Below are positions 26,689 through 34,712 of a stretch of DNA of 64,000 nucleotides, one piece after another. The position numbers and the translations under genes were made by a program. Source of the DNA: DATEDA01 sp963789885 (GTDB lineage Bacteria; Pseudomonadota; Gammaproteobacteria; Burkholderiales; SG8-39); the NCBI GenBank assembly GCA_963789885.1, contig CAWBNB010000047.1, positions 86,555 through 150,554 of the forward strand. Reading direction: 5' to 3'. The notes beneath the pieces were generated by a model. It did no database searches, was not told the origin of the DNA, and was given only the letters and a program-made list of their open reading frames with translations. Every line of letters starts with the position of its first letter. Position 1 is the stretch's first letter.

Positions 26689-27146
26689 CTACTCCACGAA
26701 GACCTCGAATTCGATACGAGGCGCGGGTTCTTGTGCTCGCGGAGCACGCTGATCCGTGCGGAGACCGGCTCGCCACGATCCATCGCCCATGCGAGCGCGG
26801 CGTTCTCGGCGCGCGGCACGTAACCGAGCCTCCGGCCGCGCCATTCGACCCGCACGGCGTTCGCGTCGTACGGGTTCGTCGGCTCGCGGACGAGATCGAG
26901 CCGGTCGCCGACGGCGAGCTCCTTCCACACCGCCGCCGCCTCGTGGTACCGGAAGCCCGCGAGCGGCGAGCTCTGGACCAGCAGCCGCACGCTCTGGGCG
27001 TGCGCCGTCAGGACGAGACCGAGCGCAAGCGCGGCGACCGTGGCCACGGCACGTCCGGCAGCAGATGCCGGAACTTGCGACAGCGCCGTTGGCAGGCGGC
27101 GCAGGGGTGCGCGTGCGCCGCCTGCCCATCTATGCCTGAAAGGCAT
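26689..27146 (-). pseudogene. Exported HIRAN-domain protein, frameshifted near its C-terminus
   Basis: Stand-alone HIRAN domain behind a signal peptide (VATVAALALGLVLTAHAQS). Motifs: SPLAGFRYHEAAAVW, LVREPTNPYDANAVRVEWRG and LGYVPRAENAALA. After VLREHKNP the expected ending (PRIEFEVFVE, stop 26689-26691) is one base out of frame, consistent with loss of one C from a C-run. Start ATG 27146 overlaps the end of yraN by 17 bases. HIRAN domains in helicases bind DNA 3' ends; an exported single-domain version must do something else, unknown. It is an insertion relative to the E. coli order yraN-diaA. Confidence 0.72.
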
Positions 27147-27483
27147 CGCGGATCCACTCGATGCGCGCGGGGTCGAGGCGATCGAGCACGACGACGTCGC
27201 AGCGGCAGGGCGTGTCCACCCGACTGGCGAGATAAAGCCGCGCGGCCTGCAGGATGCGCCGCTGCTTGCGCGCGTCGACGCTCGCCGCCGCGCCGCCGAA
27301 CGCTGCCGACGCCCGCAGCCGCACTTCGACGAAGACCAGCGTCGCGCCGTCGCGCGCGACGAGGTCGATCTCGCCCGCACGGCAGCGCCAGTTGCGATCG
27401 ACGATCGCGAGCCCCTGAGCCTCGAGGTAACGCGCGGCGAGGTCCTCCGCGGCGCTGCCGGCGACCTGCCGGCCAGTGGTCAT
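27130..27483 (-). CDS. yraN: YraN family nuclease-like protein (UPF0102)
   Basis: 117-residue protein with the endonuclease-fold core of the YraN/UPF0102 family: GSAAEDLAARYLEAQGL, NWRCRAGEIDLVARDG, LVFVEVRLR and SVDARKQRRILQAA. The GEIDL plus VFVEV pattern carries PD-(D/E)xK-like acidic residues; activity is undefined. Its ATG overlaps the lpoA stop by 4 bases. The neighbours lpoA and rsmI match the conserved cluster. Confidence 0.93.
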   Translation of the reverse strand: MTTGRQVAGSAAEDLAARYLEAQGLAIVDRNWRCRAGEIDLVARDGATLVFVEVRLRASAAFGGAAASVDARKQRRILQAARLYLASRVDTPCRCDVVVLDRLDPARIEWIRDAFQA

Positions 27484-28661
27484 TCGAGCGCGACACCCCG
27501 GCCGTCGCGAAACGTCGCGGCGACCGGCCGCCGTTCGACCACGCCGCCACCCTGCACCGCGATCCGGCCGGTGACACCGGCGAAGTCGAACGCCTGGCCG
27601 CCGTCGACGAGGCGCTCGGCGATGCGGAAGGCGTCGATTCCGAGCGCGTAAAAGCGCGCAAGGTCCCCGTCGAGTCCCTGCGGCCGCGGGAAGCGCGCCA
27701 TCTCGGGATCCTCCGGCCGCACGATCCAGGGCATGTCGGTGAAGCGCACGCCGTTCATGTCGAGGTTCTTCATAGGGTCGGCGGTGGTGTTGACCTGCGA
27801 GGTCGCATAGACCGGCATCTGGCCGCCGAGATACGGCCGCAGGACGCGCGCCCGCTCGCCCGACTCGGCGAGGAAGACGAACTGGGGCGGATTGCGATCA
27901 ATAATCTCACGGATCACCACCGGGTCGCCGCCGGCGCGCAGCTCCACGACGTCGGTCACGCGCCCGCCGAGCAGCAGCCACTCGTCGGTGAAAGCTTCGC
28001 GGCTGCGTTGCGAGAGCGCGGTCGCGGTGCCGACGACGGCGGCGATGCGCATCGTGTCGGCCCACGCCTGGCGCGCGACTTGCCGCGCTTCGGCGTCGAC
28101 GGCGAGCCCGAACACGTACAGCGTCGGCGGCAGCGGGCCGCTGCCGTCGGGCTGGTTGAGCGCGAGCGTCGGCACCGCGATCTTGCGGTTACGGACGAGC
28201 GCGGTCACGCCGCTTCGCGTCATCGGCCCGACGACGAGCCGCGTGCCGGCGTCAACCGCGGCCTGATACTGGGCGAGCACGCTCTCATCGGAGGCGTCGC
28301 TGGACCGGACAACGACGTCGAGCTTGCGTCCCTCCGCCGCCATCGCGGCGAGGAAGCCCATGTTCACCGCCTCCGCCGCCGGACGGAAGTCGGGGGCGTC
28401 GAGCGGCAGCAGGAGGGTGATGGCGGGCGCGGGTGGCTTGGGCGGCGCGGGCAGCGGCTCGGGCGCAGGGATGACGACCGGCGCCGGCGGCTCGACCGGA
28501 GCGGGCTTTGCCGCGGGCTCGACCGGCGTGCGGATCGCCGGTCGATCCGCCGGGGTTGCCGGGCGCTGCGACGCACAGGAGAATGCGGCGCTGGCGGCGA
28601 GGAGCGCGAGAGCGACGGCGCGCGAGCGACGAGGGCAGGGCAACCGATGGCGGGGAAACAT
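27480..28661 (-). CDS. lpoA: Penicillin-binding protein activator LpoA family lipoprotein
   Basis: Outer-membrane lipoprotein expected to stimulate a class A penicillin-binding protein. The 393-residue product has a signal with an AFSC lipobox (residues about 26-29), a Pro/Ala-rich linker, and a periplasmic-binding-like domain (ITLLLPLDAPDFRPAAEAV, VDAGTRLVVGPMTRSG, VPTLALNQPDG, FVFLAESGERARVLRPYL). E. coli LpoA is longer because of an extra N-terminal TPR domain, absent here as in many betaproteobacteria. Its start overlaps that of the divergent rsmI. Confidence 0.88.
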   Translation of the reverse strand: MFPRHRLPCPRRSRAVALALLAASAAFSCASQRPATPADRPAIRTPVEPAAKPAPVEPPAPVVIPAPEPLPAPPKPPAPAITLLLPLDAPDFRPAAEAVNMGFLAAMAAEGRKLDVVVRSSDASDESVLAQYQAAVDAGTRLVVGPMTRSGVTALVRNRKIAVPTLALNQPDGSGPLPPTLYVFGLAVDAEARQVARQAWADTMRIAAVVGTATALSQRSREAFTDEWLLLGGRVTDVVELRAGGDPVVIREIIDRNPPQFVFLAESGERARVLRPYLGGQMPVYATSQVNTTADPMKNLDMNGVRFTDMPWIVRPEDPEMARFPRPQGLDGDLARFYALGIDAFRIAERLVDGGQAFDFAGVTGRIAVQGGGVVERRPVAATFRDGRGVALE

Positions 28662-29561
28662 GACGAGGCGGGCCGCGCGAGATTATATGTGGTGGCAACG
28701 CCGATCGGGAACCTGGGCGACATCACGCAGCGCGCGCTCGCCACGCTGCGTGCCGTCCACATCGTGTTCGCGGAGGACACGCGCCACACGCGCGGGCTGC
28801 TCGCCCATCACGGGATCGCGGCGAAGCTCGCCCCCCTGCACGAGCACAATGAGCGCGAGGCCGCGCGCGAACTGGTGCGGCACCTCGAAGCGGGGCACGA
28901 CGTCGCACTCGTGACCGACGCCGGCACGCCCGCGATCTCGGACCCGGGCGCACATGCGGTCGCCGCTGCACGCGCCGCCGGATTCGAGGCCGTGCCGATT
29001 CCCGGCGCGAACGCCGCAATCGCGGCGCTCTCGGTGGCTGCGCTGCCGGGACCGTTCGCGTTCGTCGGCTTCCTGCCGCCCAGGCCCGCGGCGCGACGGA
29101 AGGCGCTGGAGGCCTGGCGCGAGTTCCCCCATACATTAGTGCTGTACGAGGCACCCCACCGCATCCTCGAGTGCATCGAGGACCTGGCGCGGGTCCTCGG
29201 CCCCGATCGCACGATCGTCCTCGCGCGCGAGCTGACCAAGGCCTTCGAAACCGTGCACGCCTGCGCGCTGGGCGAGGCGCGCGGCTGGCTCGAGGCCGAC
29301 CCCGACCGGACGCGCGGCGAGTTCGTGGTGATCGTCGCCGGCACCGGGGCGTCGAGCCGACCGGAGACGGGGGAGATCGAACGGGTGCTTCGGTTGCTGG
29401 TCGAGGAATTGCCGGTGAAGACGGCCGTGCGACTCGCCGGCGCGATCACCGGCGGGTCGCGGAACGAGCTCTACGCGGATGCACTCGCGCTGAAGAAAGG
29501 TGTTCCGCAGGACGCCAAACCGCGCCAGGGGCGCAAAGGGCGCAACGGACGCGAGGGTTAG
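28647..29561 (+). CDS. rsmI: 16S rRNA (cytidine(1402)-2'-O)-methyltransferase
   Basis: Methylates the 2'-O of C1402 in the decoding centre of 16S rRNA with S-adenosylmethionine. From ATG 28647 the 304-residue protein shows LYVVATPIGNLGDITQRAL, VFAEDTRHTRGLL, VTDAGTPAISDPG and FVGFLPPRPAARRKALE, followed by the family's C-terminal helices. Its ATG lies inside the start region of the divergent lpoA (15 bp overlap), so the two promoters must lie within each other's coding sequence. Much longer upstream open frames here are not coding. Confidence 0.95.
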   Translation: MAGKHDEAGRARLYVVATPIGNLGDITQRALATLRAVHIVFAEDTRHTRGLLAHHGIAAKLAPLHEHNEREAARELVRHLEAGHDVALVTDAGTPAISDPGAHAVAAARAAGFEAVPIPGANAAIAALSVAALPGPFAFVGFLPPRPAARRKALEAWREFPHTLVLYEAPHRILECIEDLARVLGPDRTIVLARELTKAFETVHACALGEARGWLEADPDRTRGEFVVIVAGTGASSRPETGEIERVLRLLVEELPVKTAVRLAGAITGGSRNELYADALALKKGVPQDAKPRQGRKGRNGREG

Positions 29562-29570
29562 ACTCCGCGC

Positions 29571-30611
29571 ATGGACACGCTGACGATCGCCCGCCCCGAC
29601 GACTGGCACCTCCATCTGCGCGACGGCGCGGCGCTCGAGAGCGTCGTCGCCTTCACCGTGCGGCAGTTCGCCCGCGCGATCGTGATGCCAAACCTCAAGC
29701 CGCCGGTCGCAAGCGTCGAAGCGGCGCGCGCATACCGCGACCGCATCATGGCTGCGCTCGCGCGCTCGGCGGCGGGCACGGACTTCACGCCGCTGATGAC
29801 GCTCTATCTCACCGACAACACCTCCGGCGACGAGATCGGGCGCGCCAGGGCGAGCGGGTTCGTGCACGCGGTGAAGTACTACCCGGCCGGTGCGACGACG
29901 AACTCGGACGCCGGGGTGACGCGCCTCGAGCGCGCGTTCCCCGCCCTCGAAGCGATGGAGCGGCACGGCGTGCCGCTGCTCGTCCACGGCGAGGTCACCG
30001 ATCCGGACGTCGATCTCTTCGATCGCGAGCGCGTTTTCATCGACACCGTGCTCGCGGCGATCGTGGAGCGGTTTCCCGGACTGCGGATCGTGTTCGAGCA
30101 CGTGACCACGCGCGAGGCGGCGGAGTACGTGGCGGCCGCGGGCCCGAACATCGCGGCGACCATCACCGCGCATCATCTCCTCTACAACCGCAACGCGATC
30201 TTCCGCGGGGGCTTGAGGCCGCATCTCTACTGCCTGCCGGTGCTGAAGCGCGAGACGCACCGCGCGGCGCTCGTGCGCGCGGCGACCGGCGGCAGCCGGA
30301 AATTCTTCCTCGGCACCGACAGCGCGCCGCACCCGCGCGGCGAGAAGGAGTCGGCCTGCGGCTGCGCGGGCTGCTTCACCGCCCATGCGGCGCTCGAGCT
30401 CTACGCGGAGGCGTTCGACCGCGCCGGCGCGCTCGACCGGCTCGAGGCGTTCGCGAGCTTCAACGGTCCCGACTTCTACCGCCTGCCGCGCAACACCGCT
30501 CGCGTGACGCTCGTGCGCGAGCCGTGGGAGGCGCCGGCCGAGCTCGCGTTCGGCGATACGACGCTCGTGCCGCTGCGCGCGGGCGAGAAGCTCGCGTGGC
30601 GGTTGCGCTGA
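29571..30611 (+). CDS. pyrC: Dihydroorotase
   Basis: Third step of pyrimidine synthesis, ring closure of carbamoyl aspartate. The 346-residue class II enzyme has metal ligands His13 and His15 in DDWHLHLRDG, the carboxylated Lys102 in AVKYYPAGATTNSD, LLVHGEV, FEHVTTREA and the catalytic Asp in GTDSAPHPR. It starts 9 bp after rsmI and overlaps the start of the following DUF3025 gene. Confidence 0.97.
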   Translation: MDTLTIARPDDWHLHLRDGAALESVVAFTVRQFARAIVMPNLKPPVASVEAARAYRDRIMAALARSAAGTDFTPLMTLYLTDNTSGDEIGRARASGFVHAVKYYPAGATTNSDAGVTRLERAFPALEAMERHGVPLLVHGEVTDPDVDLFDRERVFIDTVLAAIVERFPGLRIVFEHVTTREAAEYVAAAGPNIAATITAHHLLYNRNAIFRGGLRPHLYCLPVLKRETHRAALVRAATGGSRKFFLGTDSAPHPRGEKESACGCAGCFTAHAALELYAEAFDRAGALDRLEAFASFNGPDFYRLPRNTARVTLVREPWEAPAELAFGDTTLVPLRAGEKLAWRLR

Positions 30612-31447
30612 ACACCCCTCCCTGGGATCGCGACGCGCTCGCGCGATCGCCGTGGTTCGCTTCGGTGCGGCGGTTCCTCGAGCGGCTGCCAGCCGACCGC
30701 TTTCCCGGAGCGGCCGACCTCAGCGCCCTCGCGCGCGAGTGCGGCGTGCGGAGCGGCGGCGGCGCGCCGCTCACCTTCGTTTCGCCGGCTGCGGGACCCG
30801 ACGCGGCGGCCCGACACTATGAGGAGCGCATCTTCCGGACCGGCCAAGTCGCGACTCGCTCGGGGAGCTGGCACGATCTCTTCAACGCGCTCGCCTGGCT
30901 CGCGTTCCCGCGGACGAAAGCAGTCCTCAACCGGCTCCATCACGACGAGCTCGCGCGGCGCGGCGACGGTCCGGTGCGCGGCACGGCACGGGACGTGGCG
31001 ACCCTCTTCGACGAAGGCGGTCTGGTGGTCGCCTGCGCGGTTCCCGAGCTCGGCCGGCTGCTGCGCGAGTTCCGGTGGAAGCGGCTCTTCTGGGAGCGCC
31101 GCGCGGAGGCCGCGCGATCGATGCGGTTTCTCGTGTTCGGGCACGCGATCCTCGAGCACGCGCTCGCGCCGTTCAAGGGCGTGACCGCAAAAGCGCTCGT
31201 GCTCGACGTTCCCGGAGAATCGCTCGACGACGCGGCGCTCGTCGGATTGCTCGACGCGCGCGCGGCCGGGCACTTCGCGCGCACCGAGGCGCTCGCCTCC
31301 ACGCAGTCGCTCCAGCCGCTGCCGGTGCTCGGCATCCCCGGCTGGACGCCCGAGAACGAGGATCCGGTGTTCTACGACGACACCGCCGTCTTCCGTCCGG
31401 GGAGGGCCCGGCGGACAGGAAAAGGGGCCCGGTCAGGGGCCCCTTGA
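30596..31447 (+). CDS. DUF3025 family protein
   Basis: 283-residue protein of the DUF3025 family, function unknown. Recognised by WHDLFNALAWLAFPRTKAVLN, ATLFDEGGLVVAC and the Pro-Leu-rich C-terminus (LQPLPVLGIPGW, DPVFYDD). No signal peptide or membrane span. The GTG start at 30596 overlaps the end of pyrC by 16 bases, so translation is probably coupled. A strong hairpin overlaps its last codons. Confidence 0.85.
   Translation: MAVALNTPPWDRDALARSPWFASVRRFLERLPADRFPGAADLSALARECGVRSGGGAPLTFVSPAAGPDAAARHYEERIFRTGQVATRSGSWHDLFNALAWLAFPRTKAVLNRLHHDELARRGDGPVRGTARDVATLFDEGGLVVACAVPELGRLLREFRWKRLFWERRAEAARSMRFLVFGHAILEHALAPFKGVTAKALVLDVPGESLDDAALVGLLDARAAGHFARTEALASTQSLQPLPVLGIPGWTPENEDPVFYDDTAVFRPGRARRTGKGARSGAP
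31422..31445 (+). terminator. Hairpin overlapping the end of the DUF3025 gene
   Basis: AAGGGGCCC (31422-31430) pairs perfectly with GGGCCCCTT (31437-31445) around a 6-base loop. It lies at the last codons and stop of the rsmI-pyrC-DUF3025 unit. No T-run follows, so it could be a terminator aided by Rho or a 3'-end stabiliser. Confidence 0.45.
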
Positions 31448-31532
31448 GGCGAACCGGGCAATGCCCGATTAGCGCCTCGCGCGCCGCAGTGAGCGGCGTG
31501 AGGTCCGGAGCTCGCGCTCCGGAAAGCGGAAT

Positions 31533-32045
31533 TTACGGAAAGGCCGGCATCGTCGGCTCCATCGCGCCGCCGCTTGCTTCGGGGTGGCGGCGGTGCACGA
31601 GCTCGCGGATTTCCTCGATCCGCGACGGCCGGACGTCGACCATCAGCAGGAGGCGGCCCGCCTCGATGTCGGCGGCGTAGCGCTTGAGCCGGGAGTTCGG
31701 GACCGATGCGCCCACTAGGCTCGCGATCCATGCGCCGACGAGCGCGCCGCCGAGCGTCGTCGCCAGCACCGTCGCGAGCTCCAGCGTGAACCCTTCGGGC
31801 GGCGTCAGCACGACGAAGAGACCGAGCAGAAAGCCGCCGATCCCGCCGATGATGAGGCCGATCTCCGCGCCGTGCACGAGATCGGTCTTCTGCAGCGGGC
31901 TCGCCTCGTGCATCTCGCCGAGGTCGGCGCCGCGACGGGCGAGGACGTGCATGTGCCGGTCCTCGATCTTCGCGAGCAACAGGTCGTCGACGGTATGCCG
32001 CGCGCTCGCGACGTCCGGGAGCAGGAAATACAGTCTGCGTCGCAT
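31533..32045 (-). CDS. Membrane protein of unknown function with a glycine-rich hairpin
   Basis: 170-residue protein I cannot assign beyond resemblance to DUF1269/general-stress-type membrane proteins. A cytoplasmic N-terminal part (MRRRLYFLLPDVASARHTVD, then KIEDRHMHVLA) resembles a small alpha/beta domain. Two Gly-rich membrane segments follow (about residues 60-82, IGLIIGGIGGFLLGLFVVL, and 91-112, LATTLGGALVGAWIASLVGA), then a C-terminal domain (GRLLLMVDVRPSRIEEI) like the N-terminal one. It stands alone, convergent with the rsmI unit and divergent from rnpB. Confidence 0.75.
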   Translation of the reverse strand: MRRRLYFLLPDVASARHTVDDLLLAKIEDRHMHVLARRGADLGEMHEASPLQKTDLVHGAEIGLIIGGIGGFLLGLFVVLTPPEGFTLELATVLATTLGGALVGAWIASLVGASVPNSRLKRYAADIEAGRLLLMVDVRPSRIEEIRELVHRRHPEASGGAMEPTMPAFP

Positions 32046-32155
32046 CCGAGCCTCCTTCGATCAATCGCATCGTCCCCTTCCTTTGTAGGCCCGGCGGAGG
32101 CGGAAATCAAGCCGCAGCGCGGGGGAACTTTCGCCGCCCGGCGGTATCATTCGTA

Positions 32156-32615
32156 GTGCGAAGCGGGCTGGACGGTCGCTGCAGTGTGTTTCTGGCACGG
32201 TAGAGGAAAGTCCGGGCTCCGGAGGGCAGGGTGCTGGGTAACGCCCAGGCGCCGCGAGGCGACGGAAAGTGCAACAGAGAGCAGACCGCCGATGGCCCGG
32301 AAGCCGGTGCAAGCCGATGACCGGGATCAGGCAAGGGTGAAACGGCGAGGTAAGAGCTCACCGCGGACGTGGCGACACGGCCGGCACGGTAAACCCCACC
32401 CGGAGCAACACCACATAGGCAGGCGTTGCATCCGCCGCGGCCCCGATCGCCCTCGGGCGAGCACTCGGTCGCGGCAGGTGCCGAAGGGCGGCCCGTCCGA
32501 GCCTGCGGGTAGGTGGCTAGAGCCGCGGGGTAACTCGCGGCCCAGATGAATGGCCGTCCGGGATGGGGCGCGAGCCTCGTCCCCGACAGAACCCGGCTTA
32601 CAGGCCTGCTTCGCA
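32156..32615 (+). ncRNA. rnpB: RNase P RNA (bacterial class A) with enlarged peripheral helices
   Basis: Catalytic RNA of RNase P. Universally conserved stretches are present in order: GAGGAAAGTCCGGGCTC (P4 5' strand, about 32202-32218), GGTAAACCCCACCCGGAGCAA (J-region, about 32388), AGATGAATG (about 32543) and ACAGAACCCGGCTTA (P4 3' strand, about 32587). The ends pair as P1: GTGCGAAGC (32156-32164) with GCTTCGCAC (32607-32615). A -10-like TATCAT at 32145-32150 fits a start at 32156. The RNA is about 460 nt, longer than the 340-380 nt usual in this group, with extra sequence in the P16/P17 region and an added hairpin near 32560-32585. Confidence 0.95.
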
Positions 32616-32665
32616 CTGAACACCGCTCCGCGGGCATCCCGCACCGCTCCGCGAGAACTCTCCGA

Positions 32666-32688
32666 CCCTGGCGGCTATGCCGCCAGGG
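32666..32688. terminator. Hairpin between rnpB and convergent ybiB
   Basis: CCCTGGCGGC (32666-32675) and GCCGCCAGGG (32679-32688) form a perfect 10-bp stem with a 3-base loop, covering the last codons of ybiB and about 50 bases after rnpB. It could stop transcription from both sides, though neither strand shows a T-run. Confidence 0.4.
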
Positions 32689-33667
32689 GTCGTCCGTGCT
32701 TGGAGTGCGCCTCGACGGCGACGAGCGCCTTCGCCTGGTTGAGATCCTGCGTCAGGCCGGCGCCGTACAGGCAGCACGCCACCTCGTTCACGATCGGCAG
32801 CGGCAGGGGCACCGCGCCTTCGAGAATCCGGCGGATGTAGCCCGCAGTCGCTTTCGCGCCGCGCCCCTCGGGTAGGCCGGCGGTGCCGTCGACCGGCGCG
32901 TGCTCCTCGCCAAAGAGCACGATGCTTGCCCCATCGTCGATGAGCTCGAGCTGCGGTCGCTGCCGCGGATCCGCGAACGGCTCGTCGTCGGTGCCGGCGA
33001 GCACGATCGCGCGCTCGCCGGTGCCGAGCAGCACCTCGCGCATCCGCGCGAGACCCACGGGGTCCGACACGCCCACGAGCCGCAGGCTCGCGCCGGGCAG
33101 CGGATCGACGAGGCGCGCGAGGAGCTGCGCGATGTTCGGCACGCCCAGGCGGCCACGCAGGGCCTGGAGCGCCGCCAGCCCGGGCGCGAACACCGCCGTC
33201 GGGACGAACGCGAGCTTGTCGCGGTCGAGCGCGGCCTGCGCCTGTGCGAGCGTGGCGCACGGCAGCACGCCGAGGTCCCGGAAGACGTATGCGGCCGCGA
33301 CGCGTGCCTGGCCCTCGAGGGCGCCGTGCACGAGCACCGGAACGCCCATCCGTCGCAGCAGCAGCGCGACGAGCGGCGTGAGATTCGGCTGGCTGCGCGT
33401 GCCTTCGCCGGCGCCGACGACCACGGTGCGCGGATCGGCCGCAGGCGGCTGCAGCCGATGCACGCGCGCCGCGAGCGCCTCATACGCGCCGAGGAGCTCG
33501 CCCGTCGATTCGCGCTTCATGTGCAGCGCGACGAGCATCGCGCCGAGCTCGAGCTCCGGGACACCGCCGTCGAGCATTGCGCCGAAGAGGAGCGCGGCGT
33601 CTTCGGGGGCAAGGTCGTGCGCATCCGCGCGGCACGCGACCGTCCTGATCAGGGTGGCGTAGCTCAC
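32675..33667 (-). CDS. ybiB: DNA-binding protein YbiB (TrpD2 family)
   Basis: Glycosyltransferase-family-3-like protein without anthranilate phosphoribosyltransferase activity; YbiB of E. coli binds nucleic acid. The 330-residue product from GTG 33667 has LFGAMLDGGVPELELGAMLVALHMK, NLTPLVALLLRRMGVPVLVHG, FVPTAVFAPGLAALQALRGRLGV, LRLVGVSDPVGLARM and RAIVLAGTDDEPFADPRQRP. Longer upstream readings are unrelated. The start codon has only a weak purine stretch before it. Confidence 0.9.
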   Translation of the reverse strand: MSYATLIRTVACRADAHDLAPEDAALLFGAMLDGGVPELELGAMLVALHMKRESTGELLGAYEALAARVHRLQPPAADPRTVVVGAGEGTRSQPNLTPLVALLLRRMGVPVLVHGALEGQARVAAAYVFRDLGVLPCATLAQAQAALDRDKLAFVPTAVFAPGLAALQALRGRLGVPNIAQLLARLVDPLPGASLRLVGVSDPVGLARMREVLLGTGERAIVLAGTDDEPFADPRQRPQLELIDDGASIVLFGEEHAPVDGTAGLPEGRGAKATAGYIRRILEGAVPLPLPIVNEVACCLYGAGLTQDLNQAKALVAVEAHSKHGRPLAA

Positions 33668-34179
33668 GGGATGGACTTGGTCTCGGGCATGCGCGCGACT
33701 CCACGTGTTGGTGTTGTGGCGGAGGTTTAGCAACGCATGTGCCACGCAGAATGCGGCGCCCTGGCCCGGCAAGACAAGACGTCGTGCGCAAGCTCGTAGT
33801 GCGATCGACGGCGCCCGTGCCTCGGTGTGGTGCGCGCCATCCCGGCGCGAGGTGCTCGGCCACCTGCGGGCACACGTTCTATGTCGTGGACCGGATCTGG
33901 GAGCAGGGGCCGAGTTGTGGCACCGGCTGCAGGCAGGCGGCATACATATATGTATGTATGGGGCGATGCCCAACCGATGGCGAACGACGTCGCTGACGCC
34001 GCGACGTCTCTAACTGAGCACCGTCGTTCTTACGACAACGTCATGAGCGTGACGGCCGTCACGCCCCCTCTCCGCCGCCGTGCGCATGCGTGACTAAGAG
34101 CACGCCGCGGGACACTGCGCCGTCGCCGGAAGGCGGATGCACTGCATTATCTCCAGTACCCGCAACTGGAGATCCGGAC
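33668..34179. other. 512-bp intergenic region with two perfect palindromes
   Basis: No gene is supported here; open frames in it lack ribosome sites and family motifs. It contains CATACATATATGTATG (33941-33956), an AT-rich perfect 16-bp palindrome that stands out in GC-rich DNA, and CGTGACGGCCGTCACG (34048-34063), a second perfect 16-bp palindrome. A third small repeat, GTCGT/ACGAC, lies at 34023-34036. They could be operators for the divergent ybiB and glycine-zipper genes; no regulator is next to them. Confidence 0.5.
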
Positions 34180-34659
34180 ATGCATCTGAAGACGGCCCTA
34201 ATCGTCGCCGCAATGACGGCGGCGTTCTCGGTCCACGCGAACGATCTGAGCACTGGTGTCGGTGGCGCCATCGGCGGCGCTGGCGGCGCAGCGGTAGGCA
34301 GCAAGGTGGGTGGCAGCACTGGCGCAATCATCGGCGGCGCGGCGGGCGGCGCGGCGGGCGGGGCGATCGGCGCGACTGGCGACGCGAAGACCGGCGCAGC
34401 GATCGGTGGCGCGATCGGAGGCGGTGCGGGTGCCGCGATCGGCAACAAAGTCGGCGGCACCAATGGCGCGATCATCGGCGCCGGGGTCGGCGGCGCCGCG
34501 GGCGCGGTCGTCGGCGGGTCGATGACCGCCGATTCCGGAAAGCCGCAGACGAACGCCCAGCAGGCGGCCGTTCCGGCCGCCCAGGCGAGCCCGACGGGCT
34601 ACAGCTGCAACCGCAACAATCCCGGCAAGGGGCGCGCGCTCGGACACTGCAAGCACTAG
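34180..34659 (+). CDS. Exported glycine-zipper protein
   Basis: 159-residue protein with a signal peptide (MHLKTALIVAAMTAAFSVHA) and then a long run of glycine-zipper repeats (GGAIGGAGGAAVGSKVGG, IIGGAAGGAAGGAIGATG, AAIGGAIGGGAGAAIGNKVGG, IIGAGVGGAAGAVVGG), ending in a hydrophilic tail with YSCNRNNPGKGRALGHCKH. Such proteins insert in or associate with the outer membrane; a precise role is not known. The start at 34180 is chosen because it gives a clean signal peptide with a purine stretch (TGGAG) upstream. A real intrinsic terminator follows it. Confidence 0.82.
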   Translation: MHLKTALIVAAMTAAFSVHANDLSTGVGGAIGGAGGAAVGSKVGGSTGAIIGGAAGGAAGGAIGATGDAKTGAAIGGAIGGGAGAAIGNKVGGTNGAIIGAGVGGAAGAVVGGSMTADSGKPQTNAQQAAVPAAQASPTGYSCNRNNPGKGRALGHCKH

Positions 34660-34681
34660 CACGACGCGAGCCCCTCGAACG

Positions 34682-34712
34682 CGGCCGGTCTGTTCTGACC
34701 GGCCGTTTCATT
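34682..34712 (+). terminator. Intrinsic terminator of the glycine-zipper gene, target of the intron
   Basis: CGGCCGGTC (34682-34690) pairs perfectly with GACCGGCCG (34697-34705) around TGTTCT, followed by TTTCATT. The first base of the group IIC intron (34713) comes directly after this T-rich tail. Group IIC introns are known to insert just downstream of such terminators. Confidence 0.85.

Noticed and set aside
25380..27380. Single 666-codon minus-strand frame covering yraN, HIRAN, diaA and dolP regions
   Set aside because: It is a chance read-through created by frame breaks. Protein homology shows separate genes with ends in other frames.
26733..29561. 942-codon plus-strand open frame
   Set aside because: Only its last 304 codons (rsmI) have homology. 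The rest is antisense to the HIRAN, yraN and lpoA genes.
33705..34093. Several ~85-100-codon plus-strand frames between ybiB and the glycine-zipper gene
   Set aside because: They overlap each other, have no ribosome sites or recognisable domains, and continue antisense to ybiB.
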